Source: Breviolum minutum Mf 1.05b.01
Taxonomy: Eukaryota; Sar; Dinophyceae; Suessiales; Symbiodiniaceae
Length of the DNA stretch: 64,000 nt
Direction of reading: 5' to 3'
Assembly (NCBI GenBank): GCA_000507305.1
Contig: DF239731.1
Coordinates: 1-64,000, forward strand
This document shows, one piece after another, positions 53,973 to 64,000 of this stretch. The notes below the pieces were generated by a model that saw nothing but the letters and a program-made list of their open reading frames with translations, was not told the origin of the DNA and made no database searches. Within the stretch, counting starts at the first letter, position 1. Each line of letters opens with the position of its first letter. Position numbers and translations under genes: made by a program.

Positions 53973-54017
53973 GTGCGGGATGCGATGCAGATGGATTGTA
54001 TGTTACTGAATACAAGT

Positions 54018-54124
54018 CAGCATCCATGGGATGATTGTATATTTACCTACATTATTACATGAATAGTTGTTTTTTTTTGTGGGATCAAAGTAGGTACATA
54101 TACAATTCGTCCCATGGATGCTAT
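54018..54124. mobile_element. Foldback element, family E
   Basis: CAGCATCCATGGGATGATTG ... CAATTCGTCCCATGGATGCT. Confidence 0.8.
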
Positions 54125-54378
54125 ATTGGGTAATAAATCAAGTGTTAACTTGCAAAAAAAATACCATGGCTTGTTCAAAGGTATGGAATGGTATGTTTTT
54201 TTTCCATAAGCACTGTTGATACAAGAAATCCTGCATTTGATGACCAAACATATCGCATACCATACATGGCATATATAGCTACATGAATGGTTGGTTTCTA
54301 TATATATATATATATTTATATCCTATGAACGCGGATGGAATGATATGTTCACAACTGTGAACTTCTCATCTAACACCC

Positions 54379-54479
54379 ACCGGATCCATGGGACTGGTAT
54401 GTTAATTTACCTTAAAAAGATACCATAAAAATCAACAAAATTCATGTAGGTATCTATGCCATATACGGATCCGATGGGA
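54379..54479. mobile_element. Foldback element, family E
   Basis: CACCGGATCCATGGGACTGG ... CCATATACGGATCCGATGGGA; abuts the D copy at 54484. Confidence 0.8.
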
Positions 54480-54483
54480 CGTA

Positions 54484-54584
54484 CTGTTGATGGAAGAAAT
54501 CCTGCACCAGTTGATAGGTAGTTTATCCCGTTATTTACAAGGTTTTTTACATCGCAGGTGGTGCAGGATTTCAGCCATCAACAG
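54484..54584. mobile_element. Foldback element, family D, TA target
   Basis: CTGTTGATGGAAGAAATCCT ... AGGATTTCAGCCATCAACAG, 101 bases, flanked by TA on both sides. Confidence 0.9.
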
Positions 54585-54710
54585 TAGTACACAACTTCAG
54601 TTTGTTTGAAGCTCAAAATCCATTCCTCATGCAGAATCCATTCCTCCATTCTATGGAAGCTTTTGGCCGCGCCCCGACCCCACACCACTACAGTCCTACA
54701 GACCTACAGA

Positions 54711-54860
54711 TGATCCCAGGTATCGTAAGTGGTGATCGGATCACCCCCCATTTATAAGCCATGAATTTAGGCCATTTGGAAGGGGTCCCACACGCCTATT
54801 TTAGGGGACGAAAACTCACCATGGTTATCAACTACTGACTAACTGGGATAATCCTCCAAG
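54711..54860. mobile_element. Foldback element, family F
   Basis: GATGATCCCAGGTATCGTAA ... AACTGGGATAATCCTCCAAG. Confidence 0.8.
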
Positions 54861-55195
54861 TAGGTGGTGGTTTCAAAGTTGTTGATTTTTTTTGAAATCA
54901 CCCAGTAAAAGATGTACGATAACCAACACCAACAACACCACCATCAACAAGAACAACAAGGGAAACAAACGCAATCATAAATCCATGAAAAATTGAATGG
55001 GACCTTACCAAACGGACCCCTAAGTAAGGTGCGATCGAGCTATTAGATACTCAGGTTTTTTCGGGGTCCGTTCAGTGGGTTTTGTTGGAGATTTCTTGGA
55101 ATAAACCACCACATCCCGTTTGGGCTCCAAACAAAAAATGCCGGGAGTTCCAACCCTGAAATTTTTCAACTGGGACCCGACGTCGACCTCGGCAG

Positions 55196-55246
55196 GTGGT
55201 AGGACTGCTTGAAGTGGCAGGTCGGCTTTTGGCCAGCAACACCAAG
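55196..55246 (+). CDS. Possible FN3 giant gene exon (F-G, 51 nt)
   Basis: Acceptor GACCTCGGCAG, strong donor ACCAAG|GTGAGG. Phase 0 to 0, 17 codons: VVGLLEVAGRLLASNTK, the same size and phase as the exons at 29421 and 36842. The preceding 120 bases are open in two + frames with FN3-like bits (LLEISWNKPP; TLKFFNWDPT) and on the minus strand, so further exon sequence may lie just upstream. Confidence 0.45.
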
Positions 55247-55284
55247 GTGAGGAGTCGTGACCGGTGAGGTTCATTGGATACTGG

Positions 55285-55405
55285 GATGTCCATGGTACTT
55301 AGTAACTGGATTATAACCCCTATGTACGTAGCTTATAAGTCCCTTAAGTAGGTTATAAACCAACTTACTAACTAGTTACTAACTTCCATTGACATCCCAG
55401 TATAC
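55285..55405. mobile_element. Foldback element, family G
   Basis: ACTGGGATGTCCATGGTACT ... CATTGACATCCCAGTA with GTTATAAACC/TTATAACCCC inside. Relatives at 37751-37880 and 58771-58910. Confidence 0.75.
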
Positions 55406-55642
55406 CCTGGAAAATGAACCGCGGGAGGAAGCCAAAGTCATGAAGGTTTGGTTCAGATGATTTTCCTCGATTTTCAGAGGTGAATTTGTGGCATGATTCG
55501 AGTCAAGTATATGTACATTAGTGTAAGGTGATCTTTTCGTGTTTTTTCCCCAACCGCCTTAAGCAACTCATCTAAGTGCATGAAAGATTCCTTGAAAAAA
55601 ATCATATGAAAAAAGTCAATATGGCTGAATAAGATTGAATAT

Positions 55643-55757
55643 CCAGCTATGTACCAGGCTCTTCCCAGTGACCCTTTTGGGTGTTTTAAGTGACCTTTTC
55701 AGGGCCTAAGTGACCTCCATTTGGGTGATCACAAGGTCACTTGGAAGAAGCTGGTAG
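55643..55757. mobile_element. Foldback element, family J
   Basis: ACCAGGCTCTTCCCAGTGAC ... GTCACTTGGAAGAAGCTGGT. Confidence 0.8.
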
Positions 55758-56329
55758 TAGTGATGATTTCGCCAAGATTTGTGTGTTTTCCTTTGTTACC
55801 GATTATTTTTTCAACGAGTTAAGAACGGTCTTCCGAGAAACTGAGTTGCGATAAGGTGTTGGTTTCAAATATGGTTGCTTTATGTTTCCCTAAGCATCCA
55901 GGTATGTCCTGAGAAGGGGATTACACCTACATTCCTATTCTAAGGATGGGATTGGAACCCTCATTCCTATTCTAGGGAGGGGTCTGGATTCTTAGGGTTA
56001 TGTTTATTTTTGATCCTGCATTTTTGCGGAATATGAACCTATTTTTCGCTGAATATGGTTTGGTAAGCTAATTTGGCAACGACACATCAACCTTTTTTCA
56101 ATACCCATAGCATCCATCTATATGGTTTGTTTTCCTACATTTACCATAACTATCAAGTATTCATGTAGATATATAATACTGTAATTCCCAATGGATGTGT
56201 CATGGGAATGGTGATTGTAAGATCCCCAATTCCTGGGCGTTGTGGTCATGGCTTATAAAGAATGATTCAGAATGATGGTGTTTTAAACTGATTGGACTTT
56301 AAGAAGGTCCCTAAGTTTTCAGGTCCCCA

Positions 56330-56470
56330 CTTGGAGGATCATCCCAGGTATCGTAAGTGGTTAGGATCACCCCCCATTTACAAGTCCATTTGGAAGGGGA
56401 ACAAGCCTACTTAGCGGACGAAAACTCACCATTATTATTAACCACTTACTAAATGGGATGATCCTCCAAG
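56330..56470. mobile_element. Foldback element, family F
   Basis: CTTGGAGGATCATCCCAGGT ... AAATGGGATGATCCTCCAAG. Confidence 0.85.
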
Positions 56471-56660
56471 CACTCCACACCAAGAAGTTTAATCCTCAGG
56501 ACAGTGTGACATGGAAGTTCCAAAACTTGAGGATCCCTCCAAAAATGTAGGGATCTCCAATCACCCTACATTTCCTCATCCTCCTGGATGTCCTCTGAAA
56601 AAACCCTGGGAAGTTGAACGAACCACCACCGTTTTTGTTGGTTTAGGAATTGCAACATCT

Positions 56661-56774
56661 CCTAGGGATCCTGGCTCACCTTCTGAGAATGGTTTCATGG
56701 AACCTGAATACTATGCTTTTCGGTGATTGGACACCCCAATCATCAGCTGAGAATATGACATTGATGCCTAAGGG
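56661..56774. mobile_element. Foldback element, family H
   Basis: CCTAGGGATCCTGGCTCACC ... inner GGTGATTGGACACCCCAATC ... CCTAAGGG. Confidence 0.65.
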
Positions 56775-57093
56775 AAAATTGAGCAATCAAAAAAGGGCCC
56801 CTGCTTGTTTGGGGATGCTTGGGGTATCTAGTGGATGACATCCATCCTACCCACTTATGTGGGGATCATTTTGCAAACCATCACAAGGATCCCTATAAAC
56901 CAATCAGTATGATAAACAAAAAGATTGCTCTATCCTTATGGCTGGCCTTGTTAAATCCTAATTTCTGGGGGGAGTACGTTGGGGGGGTTGGTTGACCAGT
57001 GACCAGCCATGATATCCTAAGAATCTGTTTGTATGTCTGATTGGAAAGAGAGGTACAAAACTAGCTTATTTCAAGAAGTGGTGGTTGGTGAAC

Positions 57094-57203
57094 CCCTAAG
57101 GATCCGTACCCCTCCCTAGAGTAGGATTGATGGTCTCAATCCCATTCCCAGAATAGGAATATAGGGGAAACCCCTTTCTTAGGACATATTTGGATCCTTA
57201 GGG
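57094..57203. mobile_element. Foldback element, family M
   Basis: CCCTAAGGATCCGTACCCCT ... ATATTTGGATCCTTAGGG. Confidence 0.8.
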
Positions 57204-58193
57204 AACAAACATCTAAGAAAATGGTGGCAACAAACTTTCTTGGTTTATAGTCCCGAAAAAAGAGATTTGATGCCAGGATGCTCCAACTGAGAGTGCTGCA
57301 GCTTTGAGTAGTGAATCAGGTGCTTTGAGTAGTGGAGATCAAGCAACCGGGGGGGCAAACGGGATGCACCAAGTTTTTTTGTTGCTTGGGGTATAACTTG
57401 AAGGTGAGGATGAGCCTTGAAACACTCGAAAGGTTTTTGGTTTGTTTTAAGGGATTCATCACCATTTTTCACCACCATTTTTTTTGAATATTTTTTGGTA
57501 GATAGAAATTTCCAACCATTTTTTACAAGCAAACCTAGGTGTAGTGAAACTTCAAAGATTTTTTGGGATTTTTGGGAATTTTCACAAAAAAAAAAAACTG
57601 GTAGATTTTCTCTAATTTGACGGTTGCATATCTTTCAGATGGGAACCAGACCAACCAAAAAGCTAAGAAGGGCATTTGAATCTGGAATTTGGTGTCAAGG
57701 ACTCCAAGGTGATGATGATGATGATGATGGATGTTTGCCAGTAACTCCCTTCCGCCACGGAGATGGTTTGGGATTGGGGATCAAAACCATCAAGATTTTG
57801 AGGGACCAAACAAAAATGGGGTAGGGGGAACAGTTTGGTGAAATGAGCAATTTCGAAATGATTGGTTTTTTGAAACTTTGCAGGTTCAACATGGGGTTTC
57901 CGTGACCTGAACTGATCACCCAAATGGAGGTCACGCAAAATCACCACCTGAAAAAAGCTCACTTAAATAAGGCGTCCGAAGTTGGGTCACGAACGCAAGA
58001 ACTGCTGGAACTGCCCGAATAGGAACCCACGTGTTCTTCATTTTTAGGATATGTTTAGGGGTTACCAACAGCAGTTATAACCCAAAGGTATGTTTAGGGT
58101 CGAAAGTTTTCTCCATTTTTTCCCATGGGGTTCAAAAAGGGGTCCTTTTTGGGAGGATTTTCTGCACCACTGCGACGATTTGTTTGTCGCCAG

Positions 58194-58258
58194 ATGACAC
58201 GTTGGTGGCTGACGCGGCATCTCCAGTACAGGTGTCCCTTGTTCGGTGGCCCAAGTTG
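58194..58258 (+). CDS. FN3 giant gene exon (G and A-B strands)
   Basis: Acceptor GTTTGTCGCCAG, donor AAGTTG|GTAAAT. Two leading bases then DTLVADAASPVQVSLVRWPK plus L. 'P-x-QVSLVRWPKL' is a good FN3 A-B segment. Phase 0 exit joins the transmembrane exon at 59076. Confidence 0.55.
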
Positions 58259-58770
58259 GTAAATGTTGAAACGTCGGCAGGACGCGTGAAACACAAGGCT
58301 ATGCTATGGTACCTACGTACTGAGTATGAAGAGTGAAACCTGGATTTGTTGGACTACAATAATTGCAATGGTTGGTTCACTATAGACCTCGAAATATGTT
58401 TGCAGTTTCATGATGTTTCTGGCATGGTTGTTGATTTAGGATTGGGGAAGATTGTCTCTTTGACTCAAACTGTTTCAAGATGGTTGAAATCACCAGGAAG
58501 AAATCACCATGACTGGGCATGTCCTGAGAACTGAGACATGGTCATGGGTGCCAAGTTCACAGATGATCAATCAGACGATACACCTGACAATCAATGATCT
58601 TTGATAGACAGAATTTGTAAATCAGTTTCGAATTGTGGAAACTTTGATGCGAAAACAAAAACAACATATCATCCATGTATGACAAATTTACCTGCACATT
58701 GAATTGTTTGTGTTTTTTAATGATCAACATTCATGCAGATACATGTATAGGCAAATATAAAAGTATACTT

Positions 58771-58910
58771 GGATGTCCCAGGAAAGTAGGATCAAAGGTT
58801 GTGATCAGTGGGTTATAACCCCAATCTATTATAAATTATCATATATGCCATTTATAAGTAGGTAGAAGAACCCATTGAACTAACCATTGATCCTAAATTC
58901 CAACGGGACA
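58771..58910. mobile_element. Foldback element, family G
   Basis: TTGGATGTCCCAGGAAAGTA ... AAATTCCAACGGGACATCC. Confidence 0.75.
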
Positions 58911-58912
58911 TC

Positions 58913-59034
58913 CTGCTGTTGATGGAAGAAATCCTGCACCACTTGGGATATATAAATCCTTGTAAATATGATAAACATTGGATAAACTACCAACCTCAAC
59001 TGGTGAACCCCGGATTTCGGAACCATTAACAGGG
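58913..59034. mobile_element. Foldback element, family D
   Basis: CTGCTGTTGATGGAAGAAAT ... ATTTCGGAACCATTAACAGG. Lies just upstream of the last exon's acceptor. Confidence 0.75.
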
Positions 59035-59075
59035 GTAGTACAGCATGGACCTCAACCAGTTCTGCCACCCTTTAG

Positions 59076-59222
59076 GTGGTCTTTCGCCCTCTTTCGATGG
59101 ATGAACGGCCCACGGTGGTCATTGGTTTGTTAGCCTTATGGCTACTGCCCATCTTCGTTTCAGCGGCGCGCTTCGTGTTTAACAAAGTCTATCCGCTGAT
59201 GGCGCAGCGCATGGTACCTTGA
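59076..59222 (+). CDS. FN3 giant gene, last exon: transmembrane helix, tail and stop
   Basis: Acceptor GCCACCCTTTAG, required because the frame has a stop (TAG) exactly there. Phase 0, 48 codons plus TGA: VVFRPLSMDERPT, a 22-residue hydrophobic helix (VVIGLLALWLLPIFVSAARF), then a short tail with basic residues ending MAQRMVP. A single helix near the C terminus with FN3 repeats before it implies a type I surface protein. Downstream 59223-59500 holds no further exon; it is probably 3' UTR. Confidence 0.65.
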   Translation: MVFRPLSMDERPTVVIGLLALWLLPIFVSAARFVFNKVYPLMAQRMVP

Positions 59223-59517
59223 GACCTGAAAGGGATGGAAAAGGATAGGGTTGGATGAGGAAATAAAGATATTAGAAATGATGTTGAAGCTGATGTAAGC
59301 ACTAGTGATTTTTTGTTGCTCCACCAAAATTTGGCATTGGACTCGGGGGGGTGGACGAGAAGAAGAAAGTACACAATGTACACAGTCCAAGTGCAGGACT
59401 TTAGGATGTCATAGAAGGGTGTTTATTCATCTGCATTTTTCCCTTTGTTGCAGTGACATCCGAAGGTGTTGATGGAAGAATGTAGTTAGGATGGTGAATG
59501 ATTACATATTTTAAAAA

Positions 59518-59540
59518 AGTGTGTGTGTGTGTGTGTTTGT
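59518..59540. repeat. (GT)n microsatellite
   Basis: About ten GT units followed by further GTGTGT bursts to 59577. Confidence 0.9.
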
Positions 59541-59741
59541 TCGTGTGTGTTATTCTGTGTCTGTCTGTGTGTTGTGGTTTGCACCTGGTTTTGTGCAACG
59601 ACTTTGGAAGTGATCTAGATTGCCAATTGATGCAAAAGGCAGACAATCCTTTCATCTCCTTTTCGGGTTCAGGCTTTCCTGGCAGGTGCTGTGTTTTCGC
59701 TCTTCGTTTCAGGGGTTGTATCACTGTGTCACACTCATAGT

Positions 59742-59848
59742 ATCCATGCATGGTATATACTATGTATATTTATCTATATATATATATACACATGTACTAG
59801 TACCATAAAATCAACCATTTCATGTAGGTAAATATACCGTTCGTTATC
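59742..59848. mobile_element. Foldback element, family E
   Basis: GTATCCATGCATGGTATATA ... CATGTAGGTAAATATACC. Confidence 0.65.
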
Positions 59849-60348
59849 ACAGCTTTGCGTCGTCAAACTCGACGTTTCGTCCAAGGAGTTGCCTTTGGCA
59901 GCACTCGTGGGAGTTCTCTTGATTATGCAGGCCCCCTGTGCTTGGAGGATCATCCCAAGTATCGTAAGTGGTTAATAACCATGGCGATCATATAAGTCTC
60001 CTAAGGACAGGGTTGTGGGACTTTTTATACATGATTATACATGTGGCACTTTTTGAACATGCACTTTGAGTTTTTTTGAGACTGAAATTTTCCTACCTCA
60101 AAATTGGGTAGTCCACGGTCTATCCTAAAAAGGGTCTCAGGGTCCCTACAAGTAATGAATCTTCAGTATAGATGATTGCATCATGGGACTGTGATACACC
60201 ATTTCTCATGAAATTACCAATTTTGGGGTCGATCAAAAAATCCATGCAGATTGAATGGCCTTTTCAACTTCACTAGCTGAAACTGTTTTTGTAGGATGTG
60301 TTCCTCATTGTACACTTGGAATATTCTATACCTGGCTATTTTTTTTGC

Positions 60349-60440
60349 CATGGCATCCATGTATTGTATATTTACTTTTACCTACATTTACCATAAAATT
60401 CAACCAAATGCAGGTAGATATACCGCTCGTCCCATGGATA
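60349..60440. mobile_element. Foldback element, family E
   Basis: CCATGGCATCCATGTATTGT ... ATACCGCTCGTCCCATGGAT. Confidence 0.7.
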
Positions 60441-60644
60441 TATCAGTTTGGGATGCAACTACGTGGTGGTTTGGGGAAATTTCACCCTTGCCTGTGGAGA
60501 CAAGAGGTCTTGGGTGTCCTCGCTGTGATTTGGGTCTCGAGACCTTAAGGGACGAATGATTCGTGGATGCAGGGTCTTAAGCCAGATGATCAATGATTCT
60601 TTGACTTGGATTTGTGTCTTGTGTTGTTGATTTTTTTTACTGAT

Positions 60645-60744
60645 CTAGGTGGTGGTTTCAAACATTTTTTATTTTCACCCCGAAACTCGGGGAAGATTTC
60701 CAATTTGACGAATATGTTTCAGATGAGTTGAAACCACCAACCAG
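60645..60744. mobile_element. Foldback element, family A
   Basis: CTAGGTGGTGGTTTCAA ... TTGAAACCACCAACCAG, 100 bases. Confidence 0.9.
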
Positions 60745-61962
60745 TGATTCTATATATGGTAAAATCCACCATTGTTTCAATGGGAGAATATATTCAAATG
60801 GCGTCCTGTTTCCAGACATTTGATTCAAATCAAATCCAAGTCGGATTAAGTCGCAAATTTGAAGGGGTTCGAATCGCTTCAAGAGGATGGTTTCAATTCG
60901 AAGCCATCACAAACACAAATGTAATATCAAATAATCTGGTCAAATTATAGCGACCTCCCAGGACCTCACCCCAAATGGTGGCTTAGTAGGGAAATCCCCT
61001 TATTTTATCTTATTTCAGGGAAACCTAGCTTGGTGAAATATTATATTTTGGCCAGAATAATGATGATCTATAGGATATTGAGAAGTCGTGGCATTACTTT
61101 TCGCCATTTACCAAAAACTGTCTCCAAAAACTGATTTTGGGATGACAGATCAAAGCCTTTACTTCAAACATGGTGATTCGCCATTTTTTTTTGAGACTTT
61201 TGGAGATAAGCAACACGCAAATACCCGGTATATCCACCCCCCCCCCCCAGCATCCATGTATGGTAAAAATTGCTTACATTGATCCCATAAAAGTCAGCTG
61301 TATATGATGTAGGTAAATGTACCGTTCGTCCGATAGATCCTATATCATTATCCAACTATAAAGGTTGCAGGTCTAAAAACCCCTCATGTTGATGATAGGT
61401 TCAGATCTCTCCAGCGAAAAAAAAGCCTGGGATGTATGACAACATATGTTCGTATGTATAAATCATGGGATAAAGCTACCAATCTCAACTGTTACCCCCC
61501 CAAAACTAACACGGCAAACGCTAGAAAAAATCACCAAAAATCTTTTGATAGAAGATCCATCTAAGAAGACTGACACATTTTGAAATCCTCCACAAAGATA
61601 CAAGATTGGAAAATCCATGGAAGACTCACAACTGAACGGCTAGCTGTAAAAAAAATCTAAGGCTTTTCCATTCTGTTGTGAGTCTTTCCAGGGAAATTTC
61701 TCCAGCCTGACCTTTCTTTCCCAAGAAATTTTTCGATGGGGTGAAACTGGATTTTTCATCGGACCGGGACCGAGGTTCAACAAAACCTGGAGAACTTCTT
61801 GAGTATCCCAGTCACTCTGACTATGAAAACAGTACGGAAAGGTGGGCCCCCGCATCCAGTTATAACTGGGTTGAAATAACTCCTATAACTAGGGTGAAAT
61901 AAGAACAGTTCGCCATTTATTTTCGGCCATTTATAGGGGTTATAACTCCATTTGTATCTGGT

Positions 61963-62061
61963 AGGGGTGGTGGTTTCAAACATTTTTTATTTTTTACCCC
62001 TATCTGGGGAAATGATCCATTTTGACTCATATTTTTCAAATGGGTTGAAACCACCAACTAG
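61963..62061. mobile_element. Foldback element, family A
   Basis: GGGGTGGTGGTTTCAAACAT ... GGGTTGAAACCACCAACTAG. Confidence 0.85.
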
Positions 62062-62367
62062 AGTAAGTCTGTAAGTTGTTTTCACAAGGGCCATGGGTTC
62101 ACGGGTTCAGACAAACTGGTGCCCAACATTTTTTTTGGTTGTTGGGAGAAGTAAAAGTTAAAGTACCCCCAGTTTTTTTTTCTACTGAACTTATGATTGT
62201 TGGAAGAAGAGTATGTGTTACCCTTGGTGTTCCGTTGTTGCCTAAACATGTTGGTTCATTTCTTTGGAAATGTGTTTTTGTTGAGTTTCCAGCGTCTCCA
62301 ATGTGCAATTTCTTGCAACAAACGCATTCCTATATATCTCCTACGTCGGGAGTTTGATTCCTTACTT

Positions 62368-62493
62368 TACTCCCCTGAAAACTAACATGACAAGAGGAAA
62401 ATCACCATGTTTATTAGGAAATACAATTTCAATAGATACATCTTCATTCATGGTCGGTTTTCCAGCCATTCCTTCGTTAGTTCTCTGGGGTGT
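62368..62493. mobile_element. Foldback element, family C (ACATGAC subfamily)
   Basis: TACTCCCCTGAAAACTAACA ... CGTTAGTTCTCTGGGGTGTA. Confidence 0.75.
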
Positions 62494-62511
62494 AAGTTTT
62501 CAAGTCACAAT

Positions 62512-62623
62512 CTGGGTGGTGGCAACTCAAACATGTTTTGGAATTTTCACCACGAAACTTGTGGAAATCATCCAGTTTGACGGTTGCATGTTTTTCAGAT
62601 GGGTTGGTCCAACCACCAACTAG
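62512..62623. mobile_element. Foldback element, family A (CAACTC variant)
   Basis: CTGGGTGGTGGCAACTCAAA ... GGTCCAACCACCAACTAG. Confidence 0.85.
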
Positions 62624-63117
62624 AAATGGTTTGAAGATCCCCATCTTTGCACAACAAGTTGACCCCTGAAATTGAATTAAGATATGATTCGTTCTAACGG
62701 GTGGGCGGGAAAATGCCCATTCATCATTTCCCGTTAAGATGTTTACCAAATATATAGCAAATTTTCCAACAATAAGTAGTGGTTCTTTGAAATTTATTGC
62801 TTTCCCACCAAAATGTATTATTTCCCATGATGTACAGCATTGAGAGACATAATCACATAGTGGTCATGTTGTTTTTAAGAAGTAGTTGGAGAATCTGAGC
62901 AGATACACTCCAACTTTTTTGAAGTTTTTTTTTTTGTGTTGGAGTGATTTCCTTGGATTTGTTGAAGAAGGTGATTTTCTACAACTTGTACCCATGGTAT
63001 TTTGTTTAATCAAAACGAAGCAAATCCAAGTTTCGGGAATCGTCCTTGAAAAACCATGGGATTCATCACCACCCGAAATCTGTTTGGATCTTTTTTTTCT
63101 CGAAATGCAAAAAACAT

Positions 63118-63217
63118 CTAGGTGGTGGTTTCAAATATTCTTTATTTTCACCCCGAAATTTGGGGAAGATTTCCACTTTGACTCATATTTTTCAGATGGC
63201 TTGAAACCACCAACTAG
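63118..63217. mobile_element. Foldback element, family A
   Basis: CTAGGTGGTGGTTTCAA ... TTGAAACCACCAACTAG, 100 bases; ends 28 bases before the 63245 exon candidate. Confidence 0.9.
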
Positions 63218-63244
63218 AAAAAAAATCGACGACACGAACCCAAG

Positions 63245-63369
63245 CGCCTTACGGCCGTTCGCCGTTGGGACGTCGTTGATTTGTTTCTACCTGACGCCGC
63301 CTTAGGCGACCTTGGTCTTTGTGTTGTATACACTGATTCCGGGCATCTCCGTTTGCCTGGCCACCCGCA
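63245..63369 (+). CDS. Exon candidate of a downstream gene
   Basis: Acceptor CGAACCCAAG, donor CCCGCA|GTGTTC. Phase 0 peptide RLTAVRRWDVVDLFLPDAAL then GDLGLCVVYTDSGHLRLPGH. GC-rich with codon choice like the FN3 exons. It lies 28 bases after a family A element. I do not recognise the domain. A minus-strand frame of 113 aa overlaps it but contains an E element and is discounted. Confidence 0.45.
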
Positions 63370-63455
63370 GTGTTCTACAAGGAGCACAAGAGGCCTGGGT
63401 TTATATAGGAGGTGGGAAAAAAAAACACGAAGCTCACGGCGTATCACCTGAAAAC

Positions 63456-63544
63456 CCATACCATCCATGTATGGTATATTTACCGACATTTGGTTGATTT
63501 TTATGGTAAATGTAGGTAAATATGCCATACATGGATGGTATGGG
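63456..63544. mobile_element. Foldback element, family E, near-perfect palindrome
   Basis: CCCATACCATCCATGTATGG ... CCATACATGGATGGTATGGG; almost the whole 89 bases fold on themselves around GGTTGATTTTTATGG. Confidence 0.9.
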
Positions 63545-63962
63545 AAAGGGACCATTTTTTAAAAGGACATTTTTTTCATTTGAACCAACTATCAATTTTC
63601 AGCTGATATGTTAGTTTTCAGGGAGTGTATATATCTTATAATAAAAATGCTGATTGAAGAGAAATTCAAAATGATACCTCGCATCTCAGCATCTTACATG
63701 TGAATACATTGCCACAGTGTTGGTCCAAACGCTCAGTTTCAAGTCAATGTCAACCGAAGAGCCATTTCGTTGGGGGGTTTGTTACTCCGGTGTACACACA
63801 AAAAAACACCACACTTGGACTTATTTAAGGTGATTTGCTGACTTTCTGCCCTGGTATTCATCACCATTAAATCACCATGTTTGCAAACATACTTTTTACT
63901 TGTTCAAACATGATCGAACTATCCAAAAAGCAAATTCCACTCTACCTGGCAATTCTTCAGTA

Positions 63963-64000
63963 CTTGGAGGATCATCCCAGGACTTGTAAGTGGTGATAAC
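63963..64000. mobile_element. Foldback element, family F, cut by window end
   Basis: CTTGGAGGATCATCCCAGGA, then the typical GTAAGTGG; the rest lies outside the window. Confidence 0.75.

Larger units (their letters stand above)
59223..63244. other. 3' flank / intergenic region filled with foldback elements
   Basis: No secure gene. It contains a GT microsatellite (59518-59540), E copies (59742, 60349, 61247), an F left half (59941), four near-intact A copies (60645, 61963, 62512, 63118) and C-like copies (62368). A weak + frame at 59852-59935 (ELPLAALVGVLLIMQA) is membrane-like but unsupported. Confidence 0.5.

Noticed and set aside
55020-55293. Minus-strand frames of 73 and 84 aa
   Set aside because: Overlap the + strand exon candidate with a strong GTGAGG donor; no recognised domain.
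56511-56838. 71-aa and 62-aa + frames
   Set aside because: The second half is a family H element; the first half (PHPPGCPLKKPWEVERTTT) is suggestive but has no clear splice sites.
57624-57962. Poly-Asp and poly-Ile/Ser frames
   Set aside because: Arise from a GATGAT run; no supporting domain.

Overview
The window looks like nuclear DNA of a dinoflagellate, most likely a Symbiodiniaceae-type genome. The reasons are: very small exons in introns of about 0.25 to 4 kb; GC and GA splice donors alongside GT; an exact 15-base match to the 3' end of the dinoflagellate spliced leader at 7668-7682; and an intact-looking copy of the ubiquitin-like/RCC1-repeat gene family that I associate with these algae. 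I see no bacterial-style operon, rRNA, tRNA or CRISPR array. The species call is an inference.

Main gene. Most of the window (about 601-59222, + strand) reads as one giant gene for a cell-surface protein built of fibronectin type III (FN3) domains. Nearly all open frames in the six frames are noise or shadows. The coding part is in exons of 29-131 bases. From 601 to 41915 I could place 30 exons whose lengths and phases chain into one continuous frame of 801 codons without a stop. The gene enters from the left, already inside an FN3 domain. A further nine or so exon candidates (44466-58258) continue the FN3 theme less securely. A final exon (59076-59222) encodes a transmembrane helix, a short basic tail and a stop. 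Boundaries were chosen by eye from splice motifs, FN3 strand patterns and phase, so they are hypotheses that RNA data should test.

Nested gene. At 42600-43274, inside an intron of the FN3 gene and on the same strand, lies an intronless copy of a ubiquitin-like plus RCC1-repeat gene. It has an undetermined base at 43071 and a degraded 3' end.

Non-coding DNA. The introns are stacks of roughly 80-150 base foldback (MITE-like) elements in at least a dozen families, here called A-R. Examples are family A (CTAGGTGGTGGTTTCAA ends), B (GGRTGTTTCC ends, 4-base target duplications), C (CCCTGAAACTAACATAG ends, TA target), D (CTGTTGATGG ends, TA target), E (GGATCCATG...GGTATATTTACC ends) and F (CTTGGAGGATCATCCCA ends, TA target). 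Several copies sit inside one another, which fixes their exact ends and target duplications. A 265-base terminal-inverted-repeat element (44075-44339) lies inside a family E copy. A partial duplication of about 1 kb (15996-17030) and a foldback-poor stretch (18115-18967) are the main exceptions.

Right end. After the stop at 59222 the DNA is again foldback elements, with one good exon candidate at 63245-63369 that may belong to the next gene.
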